The notes: generated from the letters alone by a model not told the origin. A stretch of DNA of 64,000 nucleotides from Xanthomonas translucens pv. cerealis (GCF_006838285.1 NZ_CP038228.1:4526001-4590000); one strand, 5' to 3'; counted from the stretch's first letter, positions 9,231 to 18,882 are shown. Made by a program: numbers and translations.

Positions 9231-11336
9231 ATGCCCTCTCTTGCCCATGCCTGCTTGCTCGCCGGACTGATCGTCTCAGGCACCGCAGCGGCGAAGGAAA
9301 CTGCGATGCCCAAAGACCCCTACGCCTGGCTCGAAGACGTCGCCGGCACCAAGCCGCTGGACTGGGTCAAGGCACAGAACGCCAAGACCGAGGCGCGGCT
9401 GAGTGCGCAACCGGGCTTCCAGGCGCGCGAAGCCGGCATCCGCGAAGTGCTGGACTCGGACGCGAAGATTCCGGCGGTGCAGAAGATCGGCCCGTACTAC
9501 TACAACCTGTGGAAGGACCGCGCCCACGAGCGCGGCTTGTGGCGGCGTACCACCCTGGACGAATACCGCAAGCCCGAGCCGAAGTGGGAGACGGTGCTGG
9601 ACCTGGACGCGCTGAACAAGGCCGAGGGCGAGAACTGGGTGTGGCACGGCGCCGACTGCCTGCGTCCGGACTACCGCCGCTGCCTGATCGCGCTGTCGCG
9701 CGGCGGTGCCGACGCCGACGTTACCCGCGAGTTCGATCTGGGTTCCAAACAATGGGTGAAGGACGGCTTCTTCCGTCCCGAGGCCAAGGGCGGCCTGAGA
9801 TGGATCGATGCCGATAGCGTCTATCTCTACACCGATTTCGGCGCCGGTTCGTTGACCAGCTCTGGTTATCCGCGCATGGTCAAGCAGTGGAAGCGCGGCA
9901 CCCCGCAACAGAGCGCGAGCCTGGTCTACGAAGGCAAGCCGGAAGACATGTACGTCGCCGCGACGCACGACGACACGCCCGGCTACGAGCGCGATTTCGT
10001 CAGCCGCACGCTGGCGTTCTACAACGACGAGCTGTACCTGCGGGGCGCCGATGGCCGTCTGCGCAAGATCGACGTGCCCAACTCTGCCAGCAAGCGCGTG
10101 CACCGCGAATGGCTGACCCTGCAGCTGCGCGAGCCGTGGACCGTGGGCGGTACCACGTATCCCGCCGGCGCGCTGCTGGCCGCCAAGTTCGACGACTTCA
10201 TGGCCGGCAAGCGCGCGTTCCAGGTGCTGTTCACCCCGACCGACAGCACTTCGCTGGAAGCCTTCGCATGGACCAAGTCGCACCTGGTGTTGAACGTGCT
10301 GGATAACGTCAAGAGCCGGCTGTGGGTGCTGACCCCGGGCGAGGGCGAGTGGGCGCGCACGCCGTTCCCGGTCGGCGACCTGGCGTTCGGCAGCATCGAT
10401 GTCGATGCGGTCGATGCCGACGAGAACGACCAGGTATGGCTGACCTCCACCGACTTCCTGACCCCGACCACGCTGATGCTGGCCGACGTGCAGCGCGGCC
10501 CGCAGAGCATCGAGACGCTGAAGGCGATGCCGAGCTTTTTCGATGCGTCCAAGGACGTGATCGAGCAGCACTTCGCCGTATCCAAGGACGGTACCAAGGT
10601 GCCGTACTTCCTGGTCCGGCCGAAGCAGCTCAAGCTCGACGGCAGCCATCCGACCCTGCTGTACGCCTACGGCGGCTTCGAGATCTCGATGACCCCGTTC
10701 TACTACGGCGGCCTCGGCCGCGCCTGGCTCGACCAGGGCGGCGTGTACGCGCTGGCCAATATCCGCGGCGGCGGCGAGTACGGCCCGCGCTGGCACCAGG
10801 CGGCGCTGAAGCAGAACCGGCACAAGGCCTACGAGGACATGGCGGCGGTGGCGCAGGACCTGGCCGCGCGCAAGATCACCTCGGCCAAGCACCTGGGCGT
10901 GCAGGGCGGTAGCAACGGCGGGCTGATGGCCGGCAACATGCTGGTGCAGTACCCGCAGCTGTTCGGTGCGGTGGTGGTGCAGGTGCCGCTGCTGGACATG
11001 AAGCGCTACAGCCACCTGCTGGCCGGCGCCTCGTGGATGGCCGAGTTCGGCAATCCGGACACCGACGACTGGACCTACATCCAGACCTTCTCCCCGTACC
11101 ATCTGTTCGACCCGAAGAAGACCTATCCGCCGGTGATCTTCCTGACCTCCACCCGCGACGACCGGGTGCACCCAGGGCATGCGCGCAAGATGGCGGCGAA
11201 GATGATCGACGCCGGCAAGGACGTGAGCTACTTCGAGAACACCGAAGGCGGCCACGGCGGCGCGGCCAACAACGCGCAGGCCGCGCACATGCAGGCGCTG
11301 GCGTACGGGTTCCTGTGGGAGCGGCTGAAGGATTGA
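9231..11336 (+). CDS. S9 family prolyl oligopeptidase, exported
   Basis: A 701-residue serine peptidase. It has a short signal-like N-terminus (to about residue 22, TAAAKE), the S9A N-terminal motif DPYAWLEDV, a beta-propeller region and a C-terminal hydrolase domain with GGSNGG (Ser561), the Asp in TSTRDDRVHP and the His in GGHGG. Prolyl oligopeptidases cut short peptides after proline. A second, different S9 enzyme follows beyond an aminotransferase. An internal ATG at 9306 would give a cytosolic form; I prefer 9231 because of the signal-like start. Confidence 0.92.
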   Translation: MPSLAHACLLAGLIVSGTAAAKETAMPKDPYAWLEDVAGTKPLDWVKAQNAKTEARLSAQPGFQAREAGIREVLDSDAKIPAVQKIGPYYYNLWKDRAHERGLWRRTTLDEYRKPEPKWETVLDLDALNKAEGENWVWHGADCLRPDYRRCLIALSRGGADADVTREFDLGSKQWVKDGFFRPEAKGGLRWIDADSVYLYTDFGAGSLTSSGYPRMVKQWKRGTPQQSASLVYEGKPEDMYVAATHDDTPGYERDFVSRTLAFYNDELYLRGADGRLRKIDVPNSASKRVHREWLTLQLREPWTVGGTTYPAGALLAAKFDDFMAGKRAFQVLFTPTDSTSLEAFAWTKSHLVLNVLDNVKSRLWVLTPGEGEWARTPFPVGDLAFGSIDVDAVDADENDQVWLTSTDFLTPTTLMLADVQRGPQSIETLKAMPSFFDASKDVIEQHFAVSKDGTKVPYFLVRPKQLKLDGSHPTLLYAYGGFEISMTPFYYGGLGRAWLDQGGVYALANIRGGGEYGPRWHQAALKQNRHKAYEDMAAVAQDLAARKITSAKHLGVQGGSNGGLMAGNMLVQYPQLFGAVVVQVPLLDMKRYSHLLAGASWMAEFGNPDTDDWTYIQTFSPYHLFDPKKTYPPVIFLTSTRDDRVHPGHARKMAAKMIDAGKDVSYFENTEGGHGGAANNAQAAHMQALAYGFLWERLKD

Positions 11337-11772
11337 AGGCTCGGTAGCGGCCAGTCGCAGCGGATGTCCGTGCGCCTGGTGCGGGCGTTTGGAGTTCTGG
11401 CAAGGCGGTGTAATCCCACGGCCGGAGCAACAGCAACGGCCGGAGCAAAGGCAAAGGCTTTCGCGCCCTCGGCGCGAGTTACTTTTGTCTTGGCAAAAGT
11501 AACCAAAACCGCTGTCGCCGACGCGAGCCGATGCGATAAAGCCGCATCGGTTCCCTGCGCTCCTCGGCGCAAGCGGCACGGCGCCCAAACTCGCTTCGCT
11601 CAAACAAGGGCGCCTCTTCGGCCGCTTGCGCCTGCGGTGCTCGGCTCGCTTTAAGGCGAAGACAATCAAAAGCCAAAGCCAAGACGGCGTTGGCTACGCG
11701 ATGTGGCCTCTGGCGATCTTGGACTTGGTTTCGGTCTGCAAGATCATTGCGATCGACAGTGCATGAAGGCGC
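11337..11772. repeat. Intergenic Xanthomonas-type repeat with perfect hairpin
   Basis: The 436-base gap between two convergent genes is filled by a composite repeat. It contains a perfect inverted repeat at 11478-11503 (GTTACTTTTG, 6-base loop, CAAAAGTAAC). A second palindromic block at about 11575-11650 is built around GCGCC and GCTTGCG units. Similar GGCAAAGGC-type sequence recurs near 33742-33775. This appears to be a non-autonomous dispersed repeat; I see no coding capacity. The hairpin may also help terminate the two convergent transcripts. Confidence 0.6.
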
Positions 11773-12996
11773 TTACGGTTCAGCGTGGCGATCGCAACGC
11801 GCCAGCCCGTGCGCGATGCGCGCCACCGCTTCTTGCAACCGGGGCAGGCTCTGCGTGTAGGCGATGCGCACGTGCTGGCGCGCGCGGTACCGGCCGAAGT
11901 CCACGCCGGGGGTGAACGCCACGTGCTCGGTCTCCAGGAAATGCGCGCAGAACGCCTGCGCGTCGTCGGTGAAGGCGCTCACGTCGGCATACAGATAAAA
12001 CGCACCCTGCGGTTCCACTTCGATGCGAAAACCGAGCGCGCGCAGCGCCGGCAGCAGGTAGTCGCGGCGCTGGCCGAATTCGGCGCGGCGCGCTTCCAGG
12101 ATCTGCAGGGTTTCCGGCAGGAAACAGGCTAGCGCCGCATGCTGGGCGATGCTGGAGGCGCTGATGTACAGGTTCTGCGCCAGCTTCTCCAGCGACGGCA
12201 CCGCCGCGCGTGGTGCCACCAGCCAGCCCAGGCGCCAGCCGGTCATGCCGAAGTACTTGGAGAAGCTGTTGAGCACGTAGGCGCTGTCGTCGACCTCGAG
12301 CACGCTGGGCGCGTCGATGCCGTAGCTGAGGCCGTGGTAGATCTCGTCGACCACCAGGTGGCCGCCATGCGCTTGCAGCGCCTGCGCCAGCGCGGCAAGT
12401 TCGGTGCGGTCCAGCAGGGTGCCGGTCGGGTTCGCCGGCGAGGCGACCAGCGCGCCGACGCTGTCGGCATTCCAGTGCGCGTCCAGCAAGGCCGGGGTCA
12501 ACTGGTAGCGGCTGTCCGGGCCGACCGGCACCAGTTGCGCGGCGCCTTCGACCAGGCGCAGGAAATGCCGGTTGCACGGATAGCCGGGGTCGGCCAGCAG
12601 CCAGCGCTTGCCCGGATCCACCAGCAGCGCGCTGGCCAGCAGCAGCGCGCCGGAGCCGCCTGGGGTGATCATGATCCGCGCGGGGTCCAGGTCCACGTCG
12701 TGGCGCTGCCGGTAGGAACCGGCCAGCGCTTCGCGCAGCGCCGGCAGCCCGCGCGCGGCGGTATAGCGGGTGTGGCCGGCAGCGAGCGCGGCCTGGCCGG
12801 CGGCGACGATCGGCGCGGCGGTGGTGAAGTCAGGTTCGCCGATCTCCAGGTGGATCACGTCGTGGCCGGCGTGTTCCAGTTCGTTGGCGCGGGCCAGCAG
12901 CGCCATCACATGGAACGGTTCGATGTCGCGGCTGCGCTGGCTGTAGGCGGGTGGCCCGTGCGGCGCGGTACGGGATTCGTTCGGAAGCGGGCTCAT
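11773..12996 (-). CDS. PLP-dependent class I/II aminotransferase
   Basis: A 407-residue fold-type I aminotransferase. It has the substrate region IGEPDFTT, NPTGTLL, the Asp/Tyr pair in VVDEIYHGLSY, and the Schiff-base lysine K247 in NSFSKYFGMTGWRLG. Length and motifs fit the aspartate/alanine or valine-pyruvate type aminotransferases. The exact amino donor cannot be fixed by eye. The C-terminal region includes GVDFG and QHVRIAY, typical of the family. It is cytosolic and divergent from the following S9 peptidase gene. Confidence 0.9.
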   Translation of the reverse strand: MSPLPNESRTAPHGPPAYSQRSRDIEPFHVMALLARANELEHAGHDVIHLEIGEPDFTTAAPIVAAGQAALAAGHTRYTAARGLPALREALAGSYRQRHDVDLDPARIMITPGGSGALLLASALLVDPGKRWLLADPGYPCNRHFLRLVEGAAQLVPVGPDSRYQLTPALLDAHWNADSVGALVASPANPTGTLLDRTELAALAQALQAHGGHLVVDEIYHGLSYGIDAPSVLEVDDSAYVLNSFSKYFGMTGWRLGWLVAPRAAVPSLEKLAQNLYISASSIAQHAALACFLPETLQILEARRAEFGQRRDYLLPALRALGFRIEVEPQGAFYLYADVSAFTDDAQAFCAHFLETEHVAFTPGVDFGRYRARQHVRIAYTQSLPRLQEAVARIAHGLARCDRHAEP

Positions 12997-13002
12997 GCCC
13001 CG

Positions 13003-13008
13003 ATCATA
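13003..13008 (-). promoter_or_regulatory. -10-like TATGAT for the aminotransferase (leaderless type)
   Basis: On the minus strand TATGAT lies 6 bases before the ATG at 12996, with no room for a Shine-Dalgarno. Confidence 0.45.
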
Positions 13009-13165
13009 GAGCAGTACGCCTCAAAAACCGTCGCGCGCGCTTGCCAGAATGCGGTGTTGTGCGGACACTCGGCCGGCATTGTGCGCCGCCGCGCCGCGTG
13101 TCTGCCGTCTCCCGGTCCGGGCGGCGTGTCCCTGTTGCGTTACCGCCCTCGGAGCCCCATTAGAG

Positions 13166-15292
13166 ATGCACCACCGTCCCTTGCTAGCGAGCTTGTTCCT
13201 GCTCATGACCGCGCCCTTCGCTTCCGCCCTCGCCACCGACGCCACGCCGCCGCATCCGGCCAAGCAGCCGCACACGGTCACCGCGCCGTTCGGCGCCACC
13301 CGCCAGGACGACTACTACTGGCTGCGCGACGACAAGCGCGAAAACCCGCAGATGCTGGCCTATCTCAATGCCGAGAACGCCTACGCCGACCAAGTGCTGA
13401 AGCCGCTCAAGCCGCTGGAGGACACGCTGTACAAGGAAATCGTCGGCCGCATCAAGCAGGACGACAGCAGCGTGCCGTACCGCGAGCGCGGCTACTGGTA
13501 CTACACCCGCTACGAGAGCGGCAAGGACTACCCGGTGCACGCGCGGCGCAAGGGCAGCATGGACGCGGCGGAGGAAATCCTGCTCGACGTCAACGCGATG
13601 GCCGCCGACAAGGGCTATTTCAATCTGGGCGATGCGGTGGTCAGCCAGGACAACCGCATCCTGGCCTGGACCGAGGACGACGTTGGCCGCAACCAGTACG
13701 TGGTGCGCTTCAAGAACCTGGACACTGGCGAGGTCTACGCCGACCGTGTGCCCGGCGTGTCGCCGGACCTGGTCTGGGCCGACGATAACAAGACCCTGTT
13801 CTACGTCGAGAACGATCCGGAAACGCTGCTCACCGTGCGCGTCAAGAAGCATGTACTTGGCACGCCGGCGGCGCAGGACGCGCTGGTCTACGAGGAGAAG
13901 GACGACAGTTTCTACATGGGCCTGGGTCGCACCCGCGACGACAAGTACATCGTCATCGACTTGAAAAGCACCGTGGCTTCCGAGCAGCGCTATGCGCCGG
14001 CCGCCGATCCGCAGCGCTTTGCGGTGCTGGCGCCGCGCCAGCGCGACGTCGAATACCACGCCGACCATTTCGACGGGCGCTGGGTGATCCGCACCAACTG
14101 GAAGGCCAAGAACTACGCGCTGATGACCGCGCCCGACGGCGCCACCAAGCGTGCGCAATGGCAGGCCTGGCTGCCCTACGACGAGAAGGTGTTCATCGAC
14201 AGCTTCGAACTGTTCGACGGCTTCACCGCGATCGCCGAGCGTTCCGACGGCCTGGAGCGGATCCGCCTGCACTTCGCAGATGGCAAGGAGGACTACGTCA
14301 AGGCCGACGAGCCGGCGTACTCGATGGGCCTGTCGGTCAATTCCGAGCCCCACACGCCGTGGCTGCGCTACAGCTACACCTCGCTGACTACGCCGGCCAC
14401 CACCTACGAACTCAACACCCGCACCGGCGAGCGCAAGCTGCTCAAGCAGCAGACGGTGACCGGCTATGACGCGAGCAAGTACCAGACCGAGCGCGTGTGG
14501 GTGGCAGCGCGCGATGGGGTCAAGGTGCCGGTGTCGCTGGTGTACAGGAAGGGCTTCAAGAAGGACGGCACGGCCGCGCTGTACCAGTACGCCTACGGCA
14601 GCTACGGCATGTCCACCGATCCGGCCTTCAACCTGCCGGTGGTCAGCCTGCTCGACCGCGGCGTGGTCTACGCCATCGCGCACATCCGCGGCGGCCAGGA
14701 GATGGGCCGCGACTGGTACGACCACGGCAAGCTGCTCCACAAGAAGAACACCTTTACCGACTTCATCGACGTCACCCGCAGCCTGGTCAAGTTGGGCTAT
14801 GCGGCGCCGGACCGCGTCGCCGCGGCCGGCGGCAGCGCCGGCGGCCTGCTGATGGGGGCGGTGGCGAACATGGCGCCGCAGGATTACCGGGTGATGGTCG
14901 CGCAGGTGCCGTTCGTCGACGTGGTCACCACCATGCTCGACCCGAGCATCCCGCTGACCACCAACGAATACGACGAGTGGGGCAACCCCGAGCAGAAGCA
15001 GTACTACGACTACATGCTCGGCTATTCGCCGTACGACAACGTCACGCGCCAGGCGTATCCGGCACTGTTCGTCGGTACCGGCCTGTGGGATTCGCAGGTG
15101 CAGTACTGGGAGCCGGCCAAGTGGGTGGCTAAGTTACGCGAGGACAACACCGGTACCCGCCCGATCGTGTTCCGGGTCAACATGGAAGCCGGCCACGGCG
15201 GCAAGTCCGGGCGCTTCCGCCGCTACCGCGAGCAGGCCGAATCGTACGCGTTCATGCTCGACCAGTTGGGCCTGGAGCAGGCGGCGAAGTAA
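13166..15292 (+). CDS. S9A prolyl oligopeptidase / oligopeptidase B-like (PtrB-type), exported
   Basis: A 708-residue S9A peptidase. The N-terminus is a signal peptide (to about residue 24, ASALATDA), followed by DDYYWLRDDKRENP and a propeller domain. The catalytic domain has AHIRGGQEMGR, the nucleophile GGSAGG (Ser557), and the His in AGHGGKSGR. The motifs resemble oligopeptidase B, which cleaves after Arg/Lys, more than the other S9 enzyme at 9231-11336. The ATG at 13166 was chosen over an upstream frame because it gives a clean signal sequence. Confidence 0.92.
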   Translation: MHHRPLLASLFLLMTAPFASALATDATPPHPAKQPHTVTAPFGATRQDDYYWLRDDKRENPQMLAYLNAENAYADQVLKPLKPLEDTLYKEIVGRIKQDDSSVPYRERGYWYYTRYESGKDYPVHARRKGSMDAAEEILLDVNAMAADKGYFNLGDAVVSQDNRILAWTEDDVGRNQYVVRFKNLDTGEVYADRVPGVSPDLVWADDNKTLFYVENDPETLLTVRVKKHVLGTPAAQDALVYEEKDDSFYMGLGRTRDDKYIVIDLKSTVASEQRYAPAADPQRFAVLAPRQRDVEYHADHFDGRWVIRTNWKAKNYALMTAPDGATKRAQWQAWLPYDEKVFIDSFELFDGFTAIAERSDGLERIRLHFADGKEDYVKADEPAYSMGLSVNSEPHTPWLRYSYTSLTTPATTYELNTRTGERKLLKQQTVTGYDASKYQTERVWVAARDGVKVPVSLVYRKGFKKDGTAALYQYAYGSYGMSTDPAFNLPVVSLLDRGVVYAIAHIRGGQEMGRDWYDHGKLLHKKNTFTDFIDVTRSLVKLGYAAPDRVAAAGGSAGGLLMGAVANMAPQDYRVMVAQVPFVDVVTTMLDPSIPLTTNEYDEWGNPEQKQYYDYMLGYSPYDNVTRQAYPALFVGTGLWDSQVQYWEPAKWVAKLREDNTGTRPIVFRVNMEAGHGGKSGRFRRYREQAESYAFMLDQLGLEQAAK

Positions 15293-15309
15293 GACGCAGT
15301 GGCCTGGCG

Positions 15310-15560
15310 TTCGTCGCGGCTGAAGCCGCTGCACAGTGCAGGCGGCCGGCGCGCCACCCGCGTCCTGTAGGAGCGGCTTCAGCCGCGACGGATTCCGAAG
15401 CCGGTGGCCGACGATTTCCGCGTCGCGACCGAAGTCGTTCCCACAAGGACGGGGTAGGCCGAGTGCCGCTCGGCGCACTGTGGGAGGGACTTCAGTCCCG
15501 ACGGCATCGAGGTTCGGCAAGCGCACCGCTTCGCGCGTCGCAACTGACGTCGCTCGCACA
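15310..15560. repeat. Cluster of GGGAGCGACTTCAGTCGCGACG-type palindromic repeat units
   Basis: At least four degenerate half-units lie here. Examples are the GAGCGGCTTCAGCCGCGACGG-like unit from 15371 and the GTGGGAGGGACTTCAGTCCC unit near 15480, plus inverted ones at 15312 and 15421. Each unit is a small palindrome centred on CTTCAG. They fill the gap downstream of the S9 peptidase gene, and no gene is seen. Confidence 0.65.
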
Positions 15561-15618
15561 CCGCACAAGAGGCGGCTGCCGAGCATGCATCTCCCGCGTG
15601 GCCATCCGGTCGCGGCTT

Positions 15619-15624
15619 TATCAT
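15619..15624 (+). promoter_or_regulatory. -10-like TATCAT for the DUF454 gene (leaderless type)
   Basis: TATCAT is 6 bases before the ATG at 15631. Confidence 0.4.
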
Positions 15625-15630
15625 GCGCCG

Positions 15631-16014
15631 ATGGAACCCCCTTCCCGTTTCCGCTGGGCCTGGTGGCTGCTGGCCTATGCCAGCCTGGCCACGGGCATCG
15701 TCGGCATCTTCGTGCCCGGATTGCCGACCACGGTATTCGTGCTGATTTCGGCCTATGCCGCCTCGCGCGGCTCCGAGCGCCTGCGCCGCCGGCTGCTGGA
15801 GGATCCGCGCTTCGGCGCCAGCATCCGCGACTGGGAAGCGCACGGCGCGGTCAGCCGCCGTGGCAAGTGGATGGCCACGCTGACCATGGCCGTCTGCGCG
15901 CTGGTGCTGCTGCTGTTCGTGCACAAACTCTGGGTGCAGGTGCTGGCGATCGGCTGCATGAGCGGCGTGGCGCTGTGGCTGTGGCTGCGCCCGGAGCCGC
16001 CGCCACGCGATTGA
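15631..16014 (+). CDS. DUF454 (YbaN-family) inner-membrane protein
   Basis: A 127-residue membrane protein of the YbaN/DUF454 family. It has an N-terminal helix containing GIVGIFVPGLPTTVF, the family hallmark, then a cytoplasmic segment with SRGSERLRRRLLEDPRFG and DWEAHGAVSRRGK, and two further hydrophobic segments. The function is not established; in some bacteria the gene sits beside haem- or stress-related genes. Starts upstream of 15631 run through repeat sequence and are rejected. Confidence 0.85.
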   Translation: MEPPSRFRWAWWLLAYASLATGIVGIFVPGLPTTVFVLISAYAASRGSERLRRRLLEDPRFGASIRDWEAHGAVSRRGKWMATLTMAVCALVLLLFVHKLWVQVLAIGCMSGVALWLWLRPEPPPRD

Positions 16015-16102
16015 AGCGGGATCGCGCGTCTGCCTCGGCCCAGGCGTGGCTACGCCCGGACACAGCGTGGCAGACGGCACAGCCGGTTCATGCCCTTCTG
16101 GC

Positions 16103-16108
16103 TATACT
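16103..16108 (+). promoter_or_regulatory. -10-like TATACT for lptM-dapF (leaderless type)
   Basis: TATACT is 6 bases before the ATG at 16115, the first gene of a tight four-gene run. Confidence 0.5.
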
Positions 16109-16114
16109 CGGCGC

Positions 16115-16366
16115 ATGAGTACATCGTTCCCTCATCCGATCCGTACCGTCCTGTTCGGCGCCGCTCTGCTGGTGCTGTCCGGGTGCGGCAACAAGGGCCC
16201 GCTGGTGATGCCGCAGAAGCCGGTGCCGGTGGAAGCCGCACCGGCCGCCGCGCCCGCCGCGACGCCGCCCGCCACCACCGATCCGGCCGGCCAGGCGCAG
16301 CCGGTCGATGGCCAGCAGAAGCCGGCCGCCACCACCAGCCCCACGTCCACCGATGGGAATGAGTGA
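16115..16366 (+). CDS. lptM: LptM-like small lipoprotein (YifL family)
   Basis: An 83-residue lipoprotein. The signal peptide ends in the lipobox LSGC, followed at once by GNKGPLVMP, the LptM/YifL signature. The rest is Pro/Ala-rich and presumably unstructured. In E. coli LptM assists oxidative maturation of the LptD-LptE LPS translocon at the outer membrane. The gene overlaps dapF by a few codons, the same order as in E. coli (yifL-dapF-DUF484-xerC). Confidence 0.88.
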   Translation: MSTSFPHPIRTVLFGAALLVLSGCGNKGPLVMPQKPVPVEAAPAAAPAATPPATTDPAGQAQPVDGQQKPAATTSPTSTDGNE

Positions 16367-17213
16367 GGCCAGTGGCGCGGCGCGCCTGCGCTTTTCCAAG
16401 ATGCAGGGCGCGGGCAACGATTTCGTGGTGCTCGATCTGCGCGACGGCACCCCGCCGCCGGACGCCGCGCTGGCGATACGCCTGGCCGACCGCCATTTCG
16501 GCGTCGGCTGCGACCAGCTGCTGACCATCGAGGCGCCGCGTACCCCGGAGGCGGTGGCCAGCTACCGCATCTGGAACACCGACGGCAGCCTGGCCGGGCA
16601 GTGCGGCAACGGCGCGCGCTGCGTCGCCGCCTGGCTGGTGCGCGACGGTGCCGCCGGCAGCGATGCGTTCGTCATCGACAGTCCGTTCGCCTCGCACCGC
16701 ATCGAACGCGGCGCCGACGGCCAGTTCGCGGTGGCGATGGGCGTGCCGCGCTTCGCCCCGGAGGACGTGCCGCTGATCGGCTTCCCGCGCATGCGCGAGG
16801 AATACGTGCTGCCGCTGCAAGGCGGCAGCGTGCGCTTCGGCGCGGTGTCGATGGGCAATCCGCATGCGGTGCTGGAAGTGGGCCTGGTCGATGCGGCGCC
16901 GGTCGAGCGGCTGGGGCCGCTGTTGCAGCAGCATGCGTCGTTCCCCGATTCGGTCAACGTCGGCTTCGCCCAGGTGATCGACCGCGGCCATGTGCGCCTG
17001 CGCGTGTACGAGCGCGGCGTCGGCGAGACCCTGGCCTGCGGCAGCGGCGCCTGCGCGGCCGCGGCGGTGCTGATCCAGCGCGGCCGCGTGGAGCGCGACG
17101 TGCGCGTGGTGCTGCCCGGCGGCGAACTGCGCGTGCGCTGGCCGCACGACGCGGCGCCGGTGGTGATGTCCGGGCCGGCCGCCTTCGTTTTCGATGGGGA
17201 GTGGATCCGATGA
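16353..17213 (+). CDS. dapF: Diaminopimelate epimerase
   Basis: Interconverts LL- and meso-diaminopimelate in lysine and peptidoglycan synthesis; cytosolic and cofactor-independent. The two catalytic cysteines are visible: C84 in QCGNGARC and C229 in [21 protein letters not shown] near the N-terminus is characteristic. Length 286 from the ATG at 16353, or 284 from 16359; both overlap the end of lptM. The stop overlaps the next start, showing translational coupling. Confidence 0.96.
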   Translation: MGMSEASGAARLRFSKMQGAGNDFVVLDLRDGTPPPDAALAIRLADRHFGVGCDQLLTIEAPRTPEAVASYRIWNTDGSLAGQCGNGARCVAAWLVRDGAAGSDAFVIDSPFASHRIERGADGQFAVAMGVPRFAPEDVPLIGFPRMREEYVLPLQGGSVRFGAVSMGNPHAVLEVGLVDAAPVERLGPLLQQHASFPDSVNVGFAQVIDRGHVRLRVYERGVGETLACGSGACAAAAVLIQRGRVERDVRVVLPGGELRVRWPHDAAPVVMSGPAAFVFDGEWIR

Positions 17214-17875
17214 GCGAGACCCAGGACAAGATCGGCGCGCACGAAATCGCCGCATGGCTGCGCCGCCACCCGGCATTCCTGAAACAGTTCCCCGACCTGG
17301 CGCTGACCCTGGTGGTGCCGCGCGACGACGGCCCGACCGCGTCGCTGGCGAGCTACCAGCTGGAAGTGCTGCGCGACAAGAACCGCGAGCTGTCGCGGCG
17401 CCTGTCCGAGCTGGCCGGCAACGCCCAGGTCAACGAGCGCCTGGCGGTGCGCACCCACCAGCTGACCCTGGCGCTGATGCGCCAGACCAGCGCCGCCGAC
17501 AGTGTGCGCGCCATGGCCGCCTCGCTGCAGGAGGATTTCCAGGGCGATCTGGTCAGCATCGTGCTGCTGCGCCCGCTGCCCGGGCTGGAACAGGCGCCGT
17601 GGCTGCAGATCCTGGCGCAGGACGATCCGCGGCTGGCGCCATTCCGCGACTGCCTGCAGGACGGCGAGCCGATCTGCGGCCGCCTGCAGCCGGAGAAGCA
17701 GGCGTTGCTGTACGCCGAGCGCATCGAGCAAGTGCAGTCCACCGCGCTGCTGCCGCTGCCGGGCGTGGGCCTGCTCGCGGTCGGCAGCCGCGATCCGAAC
17801 CGCTTCTACCCCGGCATGGGCACCTTGTTCCTGCGCATGATGGGCGAGTCGCTGACGGTGGCGCTGCAGCGATGA
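17210..17875 (+). CDS. DUF484 family protein
   Basis: A 221-residue cytosolic protein of the DUF484 family, which has a GAF-like fold and no settled function. It opens with [19 protein letters not shown], the family's conserved N-terminal helix. It then has a coiled segment (residues about 45-80) and a GAF-like C-terminal half ending [18 protein letters not shown]. It starts 4 bases before the end of dapF and its stop overlaps the annotated xerC ATG. The placement between dapF and xerC is conserved in gammaproteobacteria. Confidence 0.9.
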   Translation: MSETQDKIGAHEIAAWLRRHPAFLKQFPDLALTLVVPRDDGPTASLASYQLEVLRDKNRELSRRLSELAGNAQVNERLAVRTHQLTLALMRQTSAADSVRAMAASLQEDFQGDLVSIVLLRPLPGLEQAPWLQILAQDDPRLAPFRDCLQDGEPICGRLQPEKQALLYAERIEQVQSTALLPLPGVGLLAVGSRDPNRFYPGMGTLFLRMMGESLTVALQR

Positions 17876-18882
17876 AGCGCGGGACCGGGGACCGGGGACC
17901 GGGGACCGGGAAAGAGCAGCAAAGCCGCAATGATGAGGCCGTTTGCGCCGTAGCCGATGCCCAAGGCTCGCTTGCACCAGGTCCCCGGTCCCCGGTCCTC
18001 GGTCACGTGTTCGCCTTCCTCGACTATCTGCAAGTCGAACGCCGCATGTCCGCGCACACCCTGGACGCGTACCGCCGCGATCTGGCTGCGCTGGCGGCGT
18101 GGGCGGCGGACAATGCCGGTGGCGAGATAGTGGCGCTCGGCGCCGAGCAGTTGCGCCATTTCATCGCCGCCGAGCACCGCCGCGGACTGTCGCCGAAGAG
18201 CCTGCAGCGGCGCCTGTCGGCGTGCCGCAGTTTCTATGCGTGGTTGCTCAAGCACGGCCGGATCGCGGCCAGTCCGGCCGCCGCGCTGCGTGCGCCGAAG
18301 GCGCCGCGCAAGCTGCCACAGGTGCTGGATGCGGACGAGGCGGTGCGCCTGGTCGAAGTGCCGACCGACGTACCGCTGGGCCTGCGCGATCGCGCGCTGC
18401 TGGAACTGTTCTATTCCTCCGGGCTGCGCCTGAGCGAGCTGTGCGCGCTGCGCTGGCGCGACCTGGATTTTGCCAGCGGCCTGGTCCGCGTGCTCGGCAA
18501 GGGCAACAAGCAGCGGCTGGTGCCGGTCGGCTCGCACGCGCGTAAGGCGCTGCTGGTATGGCAGGCGGAAACCAAGGCCGCCGCCGAGGCGCCGGTGTTC
18601 CCGGGCCGCGGCGGCGCGCCGATCGGCGCGCGCGCGGTGCAGATCCGGATCAAGCAGCTGGCCGGGCGCCAGGGCCTGTTCAAGCATGTGCATCCGCACA
18701 TGCTAAGGCACAGTTTCGCCAGCCACATCCTCGAATCCTCCGGCGACCTGCGCGGCGTGCAGGAGCTGCTTGGGCATGCCGACATCGCCACCACGCAGAT
18801 CTACACTCACCTGGATTTCCAGCATCTGGCCAAGGTCTACGACGCGGCCCATCCGCGCGCCAAGCGCAAGCCCGCAGCCTGA
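17872..18882 (+). CDS. xerC: Tyrosine recombinase XerC
   Basis: A site-specific recombinase that with XerD resolves chromosome dimers at dif. The core-binding domain begins near [19 protein letters not shown]. The catalytic residues are present: Arg in [12 protein letters not shown], HxxR in HPHMLRHSF, and His and the nucleophilic Tyr in [14 protein letters not shown]. From the ATG at 17872 the protein is 336 residues, about 40 longer than usual. The excess equals an inverted repeat at 17880-18004 read as protein. An in-frame GTG at 18007 would give a normal 291-residue XerC, so the true start is uncertain. Confidence 0.93.
   Translation: MKRGTGDRGPGTGKEQQSRNDEAVCAVADAQGSLAPGPRSPVLGHVFAFLDYLQVERRMSAHTLDAYRRDLAALAAWAADNAGGEIVALGAEQLRHFIAAEHRRGLSPKSLQRRLSACRSFYAWLLKHGRIAASPAAALRAPKAPRKLPQVLDADEAVRLVEVPTDVPLGLRDRALLELFYSSGLRLSELCALRWRDLDFASGLVRVLGKGNKQRLVPVGSHARKALLVWQAETKAAAEAPVFPGRGGAPIGARAVQIRIKQLAGRQGLFKHVHPHMLRHSFASHILESSGDLRGVQELLGHADIATTQIYTHLDFQHLAKVYDAAHPRAKRKPAA
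17880..18004. repeat. GGGACCGG-tandem inverted repeat inside the 5' end of xerC
   Basis: The left arm (17881-17910) is four tandem copies of a GGGACCG unit. The right arm (17980-18004) is the reverse complement type, GTCCCCGGTCCCCGGTCC. About 70 bases separate the arms, so RNA or single-stranded DNA could fold into a long hairpin. The same element type recurs at 39218-39388 in mreC. Confidence 0.8.

Noticed and set aside
9276..11669. 797-codon antisense frame over the first S9 peptidase
   Set aside because: Low-complexity shadow; the plus-strand frame has full catalytic motifs.
15310..15560. Repeat units as a CRISPR array
   Set aside because: Units are palindromic, inverted relative to each other and unevenly spaced, without unique spacers of constant length.
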